A stretch of 64,000 bases of DNA, taken from positions 336,909 through 400,908 of the forward strand of contig NZ_JAMWEM010000001.1 in assembly GCF_024509525.1 (NCBI RefSeq). Direction: 5' to 3'. The position numbers were made by a program, and so were the translations under genes. A model generated the notes under the pieces. The model saw only the letters and a list, made by a program, of their open reading frames with translations. It did no database searches and was not told where the DNA came from. The stretch comes from Streptococcus suis. Lineage in GTDB: Bacteria; Bacillota; Bacilli; Lactobacillales; Streptococcaceae. Shown one piece after another: positions 9,179 to 18,510 of the stretch (position 1 is the first letter of the stretch; each line of letters opens with the position of its first letter).

Positions 9179-10741
9179 TTATTGAGCTACGGACTGATAA
9201 CGTTCAAAGGCGGCTTCTTGAATTTGCATAAATTCATCTAGTCCCATAGCTTTTAGTTGTTTAATATAGTCATCCCACTCTTTGTCAATTCCGCCTTCGA
9301 CAACCCACTTAGAGGCCATTTGAGTCGCATAAGAATTAATATCAACATAGATAGCAGAAAGTCTTGTTAATTCTTCTTGTGAATAAGAAACATTTGGGAA
9401 TGCTGGTAGTGCATACTGATTGATTTCTGAATCAAGTTTCAATTTAAGGCCATCTCCCTGACTTTCATCAATTTCAACTTTATCATTAAAACCATCTGCC
9501 ACATACTTAGGACCAAAGTCTCTAAGTGAATTGATCCATGCCCACTCATCTGCAGATTTTCCATCTTGTGGCGGAAGTACTGCATAACCAGTTTCAGTTT
9601 TCTCAGTACCAATACCGAACGAACCATAAAATGTTTGAATACTTGCATCATCAGTATAGAATTGGTCAGCCCATTCTAACAATTTCTCTGGATTTTTTGC
9701 ACTAGTTGTGATTAATAACTCATTGCGAGCATAATTATAATGGTCTGGATCTGAAAATACGTATCGATTACCATCAGGTCCTGCTAATGGTGTTAAGGCA
9801 ACATATTCATCTGCGTGAAGACCAAATGTAGCATCAGCAGTCCATCCACCTGAAACTCCTACACGTGCAACTTCTTTATCCATCCGCTTTGCAGAGGCCA
9901 TCGACTCATCTTGGGTAAATAGTTCAGAATCAATTAAGCCAGCTTGATAAGCTTCGCTCATAGCTTTAATACCTGCTTTATAACTTTCTGTTGCGCGAAG
10001 GTAAACAGGTTTTCCATCTTTCAAGCTCATTTCATAAGTATTATCGGCACCCAATCTGTTATCAAAAGGTAGAATATAGGCAAATGTTGCATTTACATTA
10101 CCTGTTCCATATGGAATTTCATCATTCTTGTCGCCATTTCCATTTGCATCCTCATTTTTAAACGCCTCTAATACCTTTACAAATTCATCATAGGTTTCAG
10201 GCATTTCAAGATTCAAATTATCTAGCCACTTTTTATTAATAAATAATTGGTTGCTGATAATAGGACGCATTGGGGCTTTTTTCGGAAGACTATAAATATG
10301 ACCGTCAGGTGAAGTAATCATTGCTTTCAATTTAGGATCGTTTTCCAAAATCTTAGAAAGATTTGGCATATTTTCCTTAATTAAATCTTCAAGTGGGATA
10401 AACAAAGATTGATTTTGAGCTATTTCAGAGTCATTCAAAACGTTAGAGCCTAAAAATGCATCTGGCAAATCACCACCAGCGAGAAGGACTGCTTTTTTAT
10501 CAGTCCAATCTGCTGCAACGTACACATCCCAGTCTACATTTATACCAGCATTTTTTTCAGCTTCCTCAAGAAAACCTTTTGTAAAATCGTCCCCCCAATC
10601 AGACCAGCGTACTGTAGTAATCGTGAAATCATTTGATCCATCACTAGTTGTGCTAGAATTACTTTCACTTGTTCCACATGCTGTTAATGCACTGAGTACT
10701 AGACCTGACAATAGCAAAGATTTAAATATTCTCTTTTTCAT
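9179..10741 (-). CDS. Extracellular solute-binding lipoprotein, LplA-type oligosaccharide importer
   Basis: 520 aa. N-terminal MKKRIFKSLLLSGLVLSALT ends in the lipobox LTAC (Cys about 22), followed by a Ser/Thr/Asn-rich linker, so it is a lipid-anchored receptor. The size and pattern (VDWDVYVAADWTDKKAVLL, GGDLPDAF, KAPMRPIISNQLFINKKWL) fit the family 1 solute-binding LplA/YtcQ group. Encoded just downstream of the LplC-type permease. Likely captures a complex oligosaccharide; the ATPase is not encoded here and MsmK (48-49 kb) could serve, which is inference. High AT content compared with genes outside the island. Confidence 0.88.
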   Translation of the reverse strand: MKKRIFKSLLLSGLVLSALTACGTSESNSSTTSDGSNDFTITTVRWSDWGDDFTKGFLEEAEKNAGINVDWDVYVAADWTDKKAVLLAGGDLPDAFLGSNVLNDSEIAQNQSLFIPLEDLIKENMPNLSKILENDPKLKAMITSPDGHIYSLPKKAPMRPIISNQLFINKKWLDNLNLEMPETYDEFVKVLEAFKNEDANGNGDKNDEIPYGTGNVNATFAYILPFDNRLGADNTYEMSLKDGKPVYLRATESYKAGIKAMSEAYQAGLIDSELFTQDESMASAKRMDKEVARVGVSGGWTADATFGLHADEYVALTPLAGPDGNRYVFSDPDHYNYARNELLITTSAKNPEKLLEWADQFYTDDASIQTFYGSFGIGTEKTETGYAVLPPQDGKSADEWAWINSLRDFGPKYVADGFNDKVEIDESQGDGLKLKLDSEINQYALPAFPNVSYSQEELTRLSAIYVDINSYATQMASKWVVEGGIDKEWDDYIKQLKAMGLDEFMQIQEAAFERYQSVAQ

Positions 10742-10760
10742 AAGAATAGGCTCCTTTTTA

Positions 10761-11645
10761 TTATTCTTTTATGGCGCCAATCATGACACCTTTATTAAAA
10801 TACTTTTGTAAAAATGGATACAACATCATAATTGGTGCTGTGGATACAACAATTGCTGCATATTTCATCATATCAGCAGTTGCCCTCAACTCTGAGGCAA
10901 GTTCTCCTGTTGCCTGAGATTGAAGCATTTGGTTACTAATAAGTAATCGTCTTAAAATTAATTGCAAGGGTTGTAAGTTTTCATTTGTTATATATATAAG
11001 AGAATTGAACCAAGAATTCCAAATCCCCACCGCAGTCCACAAGCCGATAACTGCTAATATAGCTTTTGATAATGGAATGACAATATAAAAGAAATACCGA
11101 ATTGTACTACATCCATCAATTTGCGCCGCTTCCCAAAGACCATCCGGAATACTATTGTTAAAAAACGTCCGAGCTACAATAATATTATAACTCGAAACTG
11201 CAAATGGTATAACCATTACCCAAAATGTATCTAAAAGGCCAACATTTTTAACAACTAAATAGGTTGGAATCAGTCCCCCAGAAACGAACATTGGGATAAT
11301 AAATAATGTGGAAACCCACTTTTTACCAAACAAATCTTTCCTTGATAACGCGTAACCTGCAGGAATATTTACAAATAGTGCCACAAATGTTCCAACTAAA
11401 GTATATAAAACGGTGTTTAAGTAACCTCTCCAAAACAATGGTTGTTCTAAAAGTTTTTTGTAACCATCTAATTTCCATTCAGTTGGAAATAGCCAAACAT
11501 TACCATTGGCTACATCAGAAGGGTTACTAAATGAAGCTATGATTACAAACCATAATGGATATAGAATAACAAGTATCAACAAAATAGCAATACCGTAGAC
11601 GAATATGTCAAAAACTCGTTCACTTGTCGATTTTCTCTTTTTCAT
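10761..11645 (-). CDS. Carbohydrate ABC importer permease, LplC/YtcP type
   Basis: 294 aa, six predicted membrane segments, beginning VFDIFVYGIAILLILVILYP. The permease EAA loop appears as LWEAAQIDGCSTIRYFFYIV, where the ATPase docks. C terminus ...KYFNKGVMIGAIKE is typical of the LplC/YtcP branch. It pairs with the truncated LplB-type permease 10 bp upstream and the binding protein downstream. The gene itself is intact. Confidence 0.88.
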   Translation of the reverse strand: MKKRKSTSERVFDIFVYGIAILLILVILYPLWFVIIASFSNPSDVANGNVWLFPTEWKLDGYKKLLEQPLFWRGYLNTVLYTLVGTFVALFVNIPAGYALSRKDLFGKKWVSTLFIIPMFVSGGLIPTYLVVKNVGLLDTFWVMVIPFAVSSYNIIVARTFFNNSIPDGLWEAAQIDGCSTIRYFFYIVIPLSKAILAVIGLWTAVGIWNSWFNSLIYITNENLQPLQLILRRLLISNQMLQSQATGELASELRATADMMKYAAIVVSTAPIMMLYPFLQKYFNKGVMIGAIKE

Positions 11646-11654
11646 AACATCCTC

Positions 11655-12194
11655 CTAAAACAATCCTGTTTTGGTTGTTTTTCTTGATAACCAGTTAACA
11701 AGGAACAGTATTACGATATTGACCACAGTATTAAACAAACCTATAGCTGTTGAGTAACTGTATTGAAAGTTTACCATCCCCACTTTATACACATATGTTG
11801 AAATAATTTCACTACCTGATAAGTTTAGTGAATTTTGTAAAAGTAATACTTTTTCAAAACCTACACTAAGAAGACTTCCGCATCGTAAAATTAAAAGAAT
11901 CATAGTTGTCGGTAACAACATAGGTAAATCAATATGGATAATTTTTTGAAGTCTGGTTGCACCGTCCATAGTAGCTGCTTCGTAATATGTCGGGTCAATC
12001 GCAGATAAAGCTGCCAAATAGATGATACTATCCCAACCGACATGTTGCCAAACATCACTCCATACATATATTCCTGCAAAGTATTTGGGGATTGATAATA
12101 GAGCTGGTAACTTAATTCCAATTATTTTTAATAAATTTGCAACCATTCCACTGCTTGGTGATAGAAATAGAATAAGCATTCCGCACATCACCAT
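11655..12194 (-). pseudogene. 5'-truncated carbohydrate ABC permease, LplB/YteP type
   Basis: Only about 179 codons remain of a family normally near 300. What is left begins in the middle of the protein (GMLILFLSPSSGMVANLLK) and keeps the EAA loop (YYEAATMDGATRLQKIIHID) and the C-terminal membrane segments. The ATG at 12194 is directly preceded by an in-frame TAG, so the preserved homology stops abruptly. On the other side the sequence is the sense strand of a divergently transcribed kinase gene, itself lacking its 5' end, so a deletion joined the two genes near 12192-12197. The importer is probably non-functional. Confidence 0.85.
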
Positions 12195-12195
12195 C

Positions 12196-13407
12196 TACAA
12201 TTCATGGAATATTACAACAATTGATAATCAACATTATATTTATAAAGTTGTTTCCTATAAAGAAAAAATTTTGTATTCAATCACACCTATTGACGCAATA
12301 CTTAAGCCATTAAATGAAATAGAAATTGGTGCCAATGGTAGTATCTCAATTGTTGCTCCACAGAACAAGACCATATTAGGCAACACAAGTTTTTCTAAGT
12401 ACAAAACAGTCATTGCAAAAAAAGAAGAAACAAAATTACCATTCAATATCTACGTAAATATTGATTATCACGATGCCTTTCGAAATGTTCTTATTTTGCA
12501 ATTCTCAATACTATTACTTCCTCTGATCATTTTGATTTTAGCCTTTTGGAGCTTGTTCTATACTCAGAAAAGAGTGATTTCTCCAATGAAGAGGTTATTA
12601 AGGCATCTACAGGGGGCAGATCCTGAAGAATACGAATTTGATAAAGAAGGTATAATAGAAATCGATGATGCTAACAATCAAATTAATTTTCTTTTCAACG
12701 AGATTCAGATGCTCAAACATGATATTTTTAATTCAAAATTAAAACAAAAAAGTATTGAATTAAATCGCCTAAAAAATCAAATTCATCCCCATTTTTATTT
12801 AAATATCCTAAGTATGATTCACGGAATGATTCAAACGGAACATTATGAAGAGATTGAACAATTAACACTTTCAACATCACAATATTTTCGTTACCTTTTT
12901 CAAACTAATCAAGATTTTGTTTTATTAAAAGATGAAATCCAACATATCCAAGACTACTTACAAGTTCAAAGACTACGTTACGGAAATAATTTTTCATTTC
13001 AAGTGGAAATAGCAGAAAGAGTATATAACAATTCTATTCCTCCGCTTATTCTTCAAACATTTGTAGAAAATATTTTTAAACATTGCTTCTCAATGGACAC
13101 AAAACTTTCAGTACGGTTGACTATAGATTCAGTTACCGAAGAAAATGATTATTATCGAATAATGTTAGATGATAACGGACCCGGATTCCCGGACAAAGTT
13201 TTGTCAAAATTAAAATCTCGAACTTCGTTAATTACAAAAGATGGGAAACATATTGGTTTAACAAACACTTTTGAGCGATTAGATAGTCTTTATCACCAAG
13301 ATTATTATGTTCATTTTATGAATAAACCTGAAGGTGGGGCTATGATAAAAATGGTACTGCCGAATCAAAATAAGAAAGGAGCTACAAATGAAAATCTTAC
13401 TTGTTGA
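12196..13407 (+). pseudogene. 5'-truncated sensor histidine kinase, YesM/LytS-like type
   Basis: Kinase homology begins at about 12196 (YNSWNITTIDNQHYIYK), inside the extracellular sensor region, so the first membrane segment is missing. Then come a membrane helix (ILLLPLIILILAFWSLF), HAMP-like linker, the His_kinase motif LKNQIHPHFYLNIL with the phospho-acceptor His at about 12784, and an ATPase domain (PPLILQTFVENIFKH, LDDNGPGFP). The frame stays open into antisense permease sequence back to 12022, so a chimeric protein is conceivable but would lack normal membrane topology. It overlaps the response regulator by 20 bp. Confidence 0.8.
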
Positions 13408-14929
13408 CGACGATTCATATATTATCCAAGCTCTTAATGAAAAAATAAACTGGGAAGAATTTGGTGTCGATCAAGTTTTTTCAGCATATAGCATGAGACA
13501 AGCCCAAAGAATTTTCGCAGAAACGGAAATAGATTTATTAATAAGTGATATTGAAATGCCACAAGGATCTGGTTTAGAGCTTTTAGCTTGGATTAGGCAA
13601 GAAAACTATTCAACGCAAGCTATTTTTCTAACAAATTATGCCGATTTTAATTATGCTCAAAAAGCGATTGAATTACAAAGTTTTGAATATTATCTTAAAC
13701 CAATTGATTACGAAAAATTTGGGCTTATCATCCAAAAAGCAATTACTAAAATAAGAAATAAGAAACAAGAGTTATTTAACCTACCGTTAACCGAAGATTT
13801 ATTTTGGTTTGAATATCTAAGAAAACCTACATCACATGATATTAATTTATTTTTAGAAGATGCCATCACTAAAAATGTTTCAAACAAGGGGTTGCTACCA
13901 ATCATCCTTACCTTACAACTGTCTTTCGAAAATAATCAGGAAATTACTTTATCATGGACCCGACAATTAACACAGGCTATCCAAATATTTACAAAAACAC
14001 ATACTAATTACCATCTAGTCACCTCCATAAAAATTCCACAGCATGCTGAAAGGTATTTATTCCTTTTCAAATCATTAACTAATCTTCAAGAAATAGAATT
14101 TTTTTCAGACCTCAGAGTTTTTTTAACAGAAAAAATTAATCAGCCGATTCAAATTCTTCTGGGCAATTTTTCAAATCTCGAATCAATTCTAACGAATACT
14201 CAATCTCTCTATAACTTTAGCTATGAGTACATTGGGCATCAGAACGCCATATATACAGTTGATAAAAAAACGGAAAATAATCATTCTGACATTAGTGTAT
14301 TACCAGTAGATTCAACATTATTATCATACAAAAAATTATCACTATTTTTATTTGAACAATACCCTTTTTTAAAAAATAGTAGTATGTTCCCTATTTCTTG
14401 GTTAAAGAGAATGCAATTAGATTTATTACAAAAAATCAGTGTAATATTAGATCAAAAAGGAATCTCAGCCCATAAACTATTTCAGACTAAAATGCATGAT
14501 TATTATCAAGAACGGTGTTTTAACAGCATTGAAGATTGGCTGAAATACATTGAGTTTTATAGTAATACAGCTGGTGATTATATTAAGCTACTTGAATCAC
14601 AACAATCAATTTCACAAATTATTATCGACTATATAGACCATCACTATTCTGAAGAATTAAATCGTAAAGTACTTGCCGATTTAGTTTTCATTAGCCCAGA
14701 TCATCTTGCAAGATTATTTAAACATGAAACAGGTAAAACTCTTATTAATTATATTACAGATAAGCGAATTGAAGAAGCTAAAAAACTTTTATTAAATAGT
14801 AATGCAACAGTATATATTATTGCAGATCAAGTAGGATATGATAATTATTCATATTTTTCTAAAACATTTAAAAAAAATACCGGTTTTTCACCGATTGAAT
14901 TCCGACAACACCATTCTGTACATATCTAG
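13388..14929 (+). CDS. Response regulator with AraC-type DNA-binding domain, YesN type
   Basis: 513 aa. Residues 1-120 form a receiver domain (KILLVDDDSYI, LLISDIEMP with phospho-accepting Asp54, and a conserved Lys in YYLKPID). A long central region has no recognised signature. The last 100 residues form two HTH motifs of the AraC family (LADLVFISPDHLARLFKHET and IADQVGYDNYSYFSKTFKKN, ending GFSPIEFR). Its partner kinase is truncated. It was probably the regulator of the adjacent importer/GH31 operon, whose promoter region has been deleted. Very AT-rich. Confidence 0.88.
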   Translation: MKILLVDDDSYIIQALNEKINWEEFGVDQVFSAYSMRQAQRIFAETEIDLLISDIEMPQGSGLELLAWIRQENYSTQAIFLTNYADFNYAQKAIELQSFEYYLKPIDYEKFGLIIQKAITKIRNKKQELFNLPLTEDLFWFEYLRKPTSHDINLFLEDAITKNVSNKGLLPIILTLQLSFENNQEITLSWTRQLTQAIQIFTKTHTNYHLVTSIKIPQHAERYLFLFKSLTNLQEIEFFSDLRVFLTEKINQPIQILLGNFSNLESILTNTQSLYNFSYEYIGHQNAIYTVDKKTENNHSDISVLPVDSTLLSYKKLSLFLFEQYPFLKNSSMFPISWLKRMQLDLLQKISVILDQKGISAHKLFQTKMHDYYQERCFNSIEDWLKYIEFYSNTAGDYIKLLESQQSISQIIIDYIDHHYSEELNRKVLADLVFISPDHLARLFKHETGKTLINYITDKRIEEAKKLLLNSNATVYIIADQVGYDNYSYFSKTFKKNTGFSPIEFRQHHSVHI

Positions 14930-14971
14930 CAAGACATTCAATATTGCCTACTCCTCAGTACAGACTTCTGA

Positions 14972-15206
14972 GCCACCTTATCCTCTATATACGCCTTCAT
15001 ATCACATTTCTGTTCGTAGTGCCACGATTTCGCTATCCCTTCCTCTAACGATCTTGGTTTCTAGCGTCAGACTTAAAACGGTCTCTCCCCAGACCGTTTT
15101 AATCCGCTATCTTACGATAGTCAGGCTTGGGAGTCGCTATTGGGTTCAATGGTAGCAGGTGCCCACGGAGGACTTTCACCTCAGATGTACGACATGCCCG
15201 TCGTAC
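14972..15206 (-). mobile_element. Group II intron fragment, copy 2 (5' 235 nt only)
   Basis: Near-identical, gap-free match to 5875-6109. On the minus strand it starts GTACGACGGGCATGTCGTAC and breaks off at 14972, 42 bp beyond the end of the response regulator gene. It begins right after the terminator of the NUDIX gene. Nothing else was seen in 14930-15235. Confidence 0.88.
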
Positions 15207-15207
15207 C

Positions 15208-15238
15208 CAAAAACACCCTCCACTATGGAAGGGTGTTA
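15208..15238 (-). terminator. Terminator of the NUDIX gene, adjoining intron copy 2
   Basis: On the minus strand AACACCCTTCC-atag-TGGAGGGTGTT is followed by a T-run and then, 2-3 bases later, by the intron 5' end GTACGACG. This matches the known preference of class C introns for sites behind intrinsic terminators. Confidence 0.85.
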
Positions 15239-15838
15239 ACTTTCTTTCAAAATCTGTGTAAAACGATGGGTAAATTGGGCTGTCATTCCCCAGATATTTT
15301 CTGGGAGGCATTCATAAAAGGGAATCGCACGTAATTGATGATGAAATGGGTAGTTGGTTCCTCCTCGTAGGCGTTCAAATGGAAAGGGTTGATTCGGAAT
15401 AACCTTTGAGTCCAACTGGTAGTATACAGGACTTGTTTCCATCAACGTTGTCAGAGGAATCGTAAAGAGTCTTTCCACCTCTTCATTTGGCTGAATGGTC
15501 TCCCAATCCAAGTGAAGACAGCCGACAAAACAGCGAATCGTAGCCTGCCCTATTACTAGATAGTCAATTTCACCAAACAATTCGATTACATCCGGTTGAA
15601 TATTTAATTCCTCAACTGTCTCGCGAATCACCGCTTCTGATGCAGTTTCATTATTTTCAATCCTTCCACCAGGAAAGGAAACTTCTCCTGGTTGTGAAAT
15701 CTGTTCGCTACGAATTTCATATAGGATATGCCATGCATTCTGGGCCCAAACAAGGGGTAAAAAAACCGCATAAGACCGCTTTTCTCCTAAAGGCTGGGGT
15801 TGATAATCTTTCAGCGCTGCCTGAATGTGCAATACCAT
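15236..15838 (-). CDS. NUDIX hydrolase, CoA pyrophosphatase (NudL/YeaB) type
   Basis: 200 aa. The NUDIX box reads GRIENNETASEAVIRETVEE followed by LNI (consensus GX5EX7REUXEEXGU, with Asn in place of the last Gly). Directly before it is EISQPGEVSFPGG-like sequence (RSEQISQPGEVSFPGG), the UPF0035 motif of CoA diphosphatases. Predicted to cleave CoA or related nucleotide diphosphates. Monocistronic with its own terminator. Confidence 0.82.
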   Translation of the reverse strand: MVLHIQAALKDYQPQPLGEKRSYAVFLPLVWAQNAWHILYEIRSEQISQPGEVSFPGGRIENNETASEAVIRETVEELNIQPDVIELFGEIDYLVIGQATIRCFVGCLHLDWETIQPNEEVERLFTIPLTTLMETSPVYYQLDSKVIPNQPFPFERLRGGTNYPFHHQLRAIPFYECLPENIWGMTAQFTHRFTQILKES

Positions 15839-16075
15839 ATCTACTCCTCACTAATTAGTATCTTTTGTTTCATCATACCGAACTTTCTCAAAAATTGCAA
15901 CGACCTTGCTTAAAATGGTATCAAGTATTTGTGACCAACTGCTTCGACTCAAAGAAGAAATAAGCAATAGGCACAAACTCCTCTAAAACAAGGAAATAGA
16001 ACCATGGACTACTTGAATTTTTTTGTTTTTTATTGTATGATAAATCCATAACAATATAACAAAAGGAGATTAGCT

Positions 16076-16774
16076 ATGCAACTGAAACTATCTTCTATTT
16101 CTAAAAAATTTGATCACAAGATTATTCTGGAGAACGCCAGTTTTCAATTTGAACAAGGCAAGATTTACGGTTTGCTGGGGCGGAACGGAGCTGGTAAGAC
16201 GACCTTGTTCAACTGCATTGCCCGTAATCTGACCTTGGATGGTGGCTCGATTCAGTTTGTGAAGGATGAAAATGCCTTTGACTACGACAACACGGACATC
16301 GGTTTTACCCAGACCTATCCGCAACTACCTGCCTTTATGACGGCTTACGAGTTTGTCCGTTTCTATATGGATATCCACAAGGATAAGCTCAAATCTCCTC
16401 GCAGTCCAGAAGAATGGCTGAACTTAGTCGGTATCGGAGAAGAAGACCAGCACCGTCTACTCAAGGACTTTTCCCACGGTATGCAGAACAAGGTCCAATT
16501 ACTCCTGTCTTTGATTGTCCAGCCACCTGTCCTGCTCTTGGACGAACCTCTAACTTCCTTTGACCCAGTGGCTGCCCACGAATTCAAGCAGCTAATTCGG
16601 GAGGCTAAGAAGGATTCCGTTATTATCTTTTCCACCCATATTCTGCAGCTGGCTCAGGATCTCTGTGACGAGATTGTGCTGCTGCATCACCAAGAACTAC
16701 AGGCTGTTCCGAGTGACAAGCTCCACGATCCTGATTTTGAACAGGAAGTGGTTGCCCTTTTGACCGCAGATTAG
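16076..16774 (+). CDS. ABC transporter ATP-binding protein
   Basis: 232 aa, single ATPase domain: Walker A GRNGAGKTT (about 40-48), a divergent signature KDFSHGMQNK in place of LSGGQ, Walker B PVLLLDEPLTSFD and the switch His in FSTH. A strong AAAGGAG precedes the ATG. The membrane partner starts 10 bp downstream. Such pairs act as exporters or resistance pumps; substrate unknown. The gene is richer in GC than the island to its left. Confidence 0.85.
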   Translation: MQLKLSSISKKFDHKIILENASFQFEQGKIYGLLGRNGAGKTTLFNCIARNLTLDGGSIQFVKDENAFDYDNTDIGFTQTYPQLPAFMTAYEFVRFYMDIHKDKLKSPRSPEEWLNLVGIGEEDQHRLLKDFSHGMQNKVQLLLSLIVQPPVLLLDEPLTSFDPVAAHEFKQLIREAKKDSVIIFSTHILQLAQDLCDEIVLLHHQELQAVPSDKLHDPDFEQEVVALLTAD

Positions 16775-16783
16775 GAGGAGCTT

Positions 16784-18406
16784 ATGAAAACCATTCTACG
16801 TTATTTTTGGTATCAGGAAAAGTACAACCTCTATCGGACCGTCAACGGATTTTTCTACTATTTGCGAAAACTGCCACTTGTTGGCAAGAGCATTCCAGAG
16901 AGTATTTTCAAGTCTTACAGTTTTAAGTCTGGTCTCTTTTTGCTCCTGCACATCCTCTCCATCCCCAGTCGCTTTCTGGTCAAGGGTTTGTGGCTGGCCT
17001 TGAATTTCTACTTTGCTTCCTTTTGGATGAATATCTTAGCCAGTGAGGAATTGACCTTTTGGAATATTCTTCCAGGGACCTGGCTCCTTGGCTTTATGTT
17101 CTGGTTTTTGTTTGTCGGACTAAACTGTCGTTTTAGCAAGGTCTTAGACCCAGTTATCTCAAAAGCAGATAGAGAATTTATGCAGAATTTTGGTCTGGCT
17201 CAATCCAGATTTCTACAAAGCCAACTCTTTATCGAGCCCATCCTGACTACGATTTTCTACCTACCAACCCTTATCATTTTTTGCCTGATGACAAATCAAT
17301 GGCTGGTCTTTCCTGTCGGTCTGATGACCGTACTAGCAGGCCACCTGACCGGTCATGCTCTCAATCGTTGGTTCTTTGAACATCGTATGTTAACCCGTCG
17401 CAATTCGTGGCATACTTGGCTATGGGGCGCGTTTATTCTTGTTTTATATGTTCTGGCGATTATCTTCCGTCATCAGCTCTCCTTAGGCATGCTAGTCCCT
17501 ATCCTGCTTGTCCAACCATTTCTGATTTGGTTTGGCTATCGTTATTTGAAACAACAGACCAACCACCTAGACTATCTTTCCTACTGTATGGACCAGTCCT
17601 TGCAAATGGATAAGAAGATTTTTGAGCTGACCAAGGGCAATGAATTTACTCGCCAAGGTTTGCAGATGCAGGCAAAACTGAATATGGAAACAGGAAAAGA
17701 CCTGTCCCACCTGTCTGGCATGACCTACCTAAACGCTCTGCTATTTGACCGCTACCGCTCCATCCTTACGAAAAAACTGCATTTTCGCTTGGGTTGTCTT
17801 TTAGCTATTGTCCTTTTTATTGAAGGAATTCGTTGGTTCTCAAAAGATGACATTCAGATAAGCAATACCAACTATATCGAGGGACTGCCTTTTGCGTTCA
17901 TGGTTATGTATGCCGCCTCCATGGGTAAGGCTGTCGCACAGATGGTCTTTGTTAATTGCGATATTTCCATGCTCCACTATCCATTTTACCGCGAAGCAAA
18001 AACCATTATTGCAGGCTTTCATTATCGTTTTCTGCAAACTGTAAAATTAAATGCTGCCTTCTCTGGTTCTCTATTATTGGCCCTCATCATCTTTACTAGA
18101 GCGCAACTACCTATTGAAACCTATCTCCTGACTGCCCTGCTCCTGCTGAGTCTAACAGCCCTATTTTCCTTCCACGACCTCTTTATCTACTATATTCTCC
18201 AACCCTTTACCAAGGACATGGAGGTTGTCAATCCAGTCTATAAATTTCTCAGTGGAGCTCTCTACTGGGTAGCCTATCTCAATATCAAGCTGGATTTAGG
18301 CAGTCACACCTATATCCTGCTAGTTTCCCTTGCCATGATTGCCTATGTCAGCGTCGGTTACTGGATTTTATTGAAAAAAGCTCCGCAAACCTTTAGATTG
18401 AAATAA
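16784..18406 (+). CDS. ABC transporter membrane subunit
   Basis: 540 aa with roughly ten or more hydrophobic segments, for example FLLLHILSIPSRFLVKGLWL, LPGTWLLGFMFWFLFVGLN and LLLALIIFTRAQLPIETYLL. No soluble domain or known motif was recognised. It is placed by coupling to the upstream ATPase gene. It is longer than EcsB/PptB permeases (about 350-400 aa), so assignment to the pheromone exporter PptAB is not supported. Confidence 0.65.
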   Translation: MKTILRYFWYQEKYNLYRTVNGFFYYLRKLPLVGKSIPESIFKSYSFKSGLFLLLHILSIPSRFLVKGLWLALNFYFASFWMNILASEELTFWNILPGTWLLGFMFWFLFVGLNCRFSKVLDPVISKADREFMQNFGLAQSRFLQSQLFIEPILTTIFYLPTLIIFCLMTNQWLVFPVGLMTVLAGHLTGHALNRWFFEHRMLTRRNSWHTWLWGAFILVLYVLAIIFRHQLSLGMLVPILLVQPFLIWFGYRYLKQQTNHLDYLSYCMDQSLQMDKKIFELTKGNEFTRQGLQMQAKLNMETGKDLSHLSGMTYLNALLFDRYRSILTKKLHFRLGCLLAIVLFIEGIRWFSKDDIQISNTNYIEGLPFAFMVMYAASMGKAVAQMVFVNCDISMLHYPFYREAKTIIAGFHYRFLQTVKLNAAFSGSLLLALIIFTRAQLPIETYLLTALLLLSLTALFSFHDLFIYYILQPFTKDMEVVNPVYKFLSGALYWVAYLNIKLDLGSHTYILLVSLAMIAYVSVGYWILLKKAPQTFRLK

Positions 18407-18510
18407 TAAGTAGAATTATTTTTATGGAGTATCTAGGGCTAGTCTTTTCAAGAAAACGCTTTTATGATAAACTATAAGAATACTACATTTATTAAAGGAG
18501 AATATTTGTT

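Noticed and set aside
12022..12195. N-terminal extension of the histidine kinase from ATG 12022
   Set aside because: This part is antisense to the permease gene and has no kinase-like features; the frame is open by chance.
16076..18406. ABC pair as PptAB, the known SHP exporter
   Set aside because: The membrane subunit (540 aa) is much longer than PptB/EcsB and no shared motif was recognised; only the general two-gene layout fits.
18450..18465. cre-like site (AAGAAAACGCTTTTAT) upstream of ald
   Set aside because: Only a partial match to the consensus and no convincing promoter around it; too weak to list.
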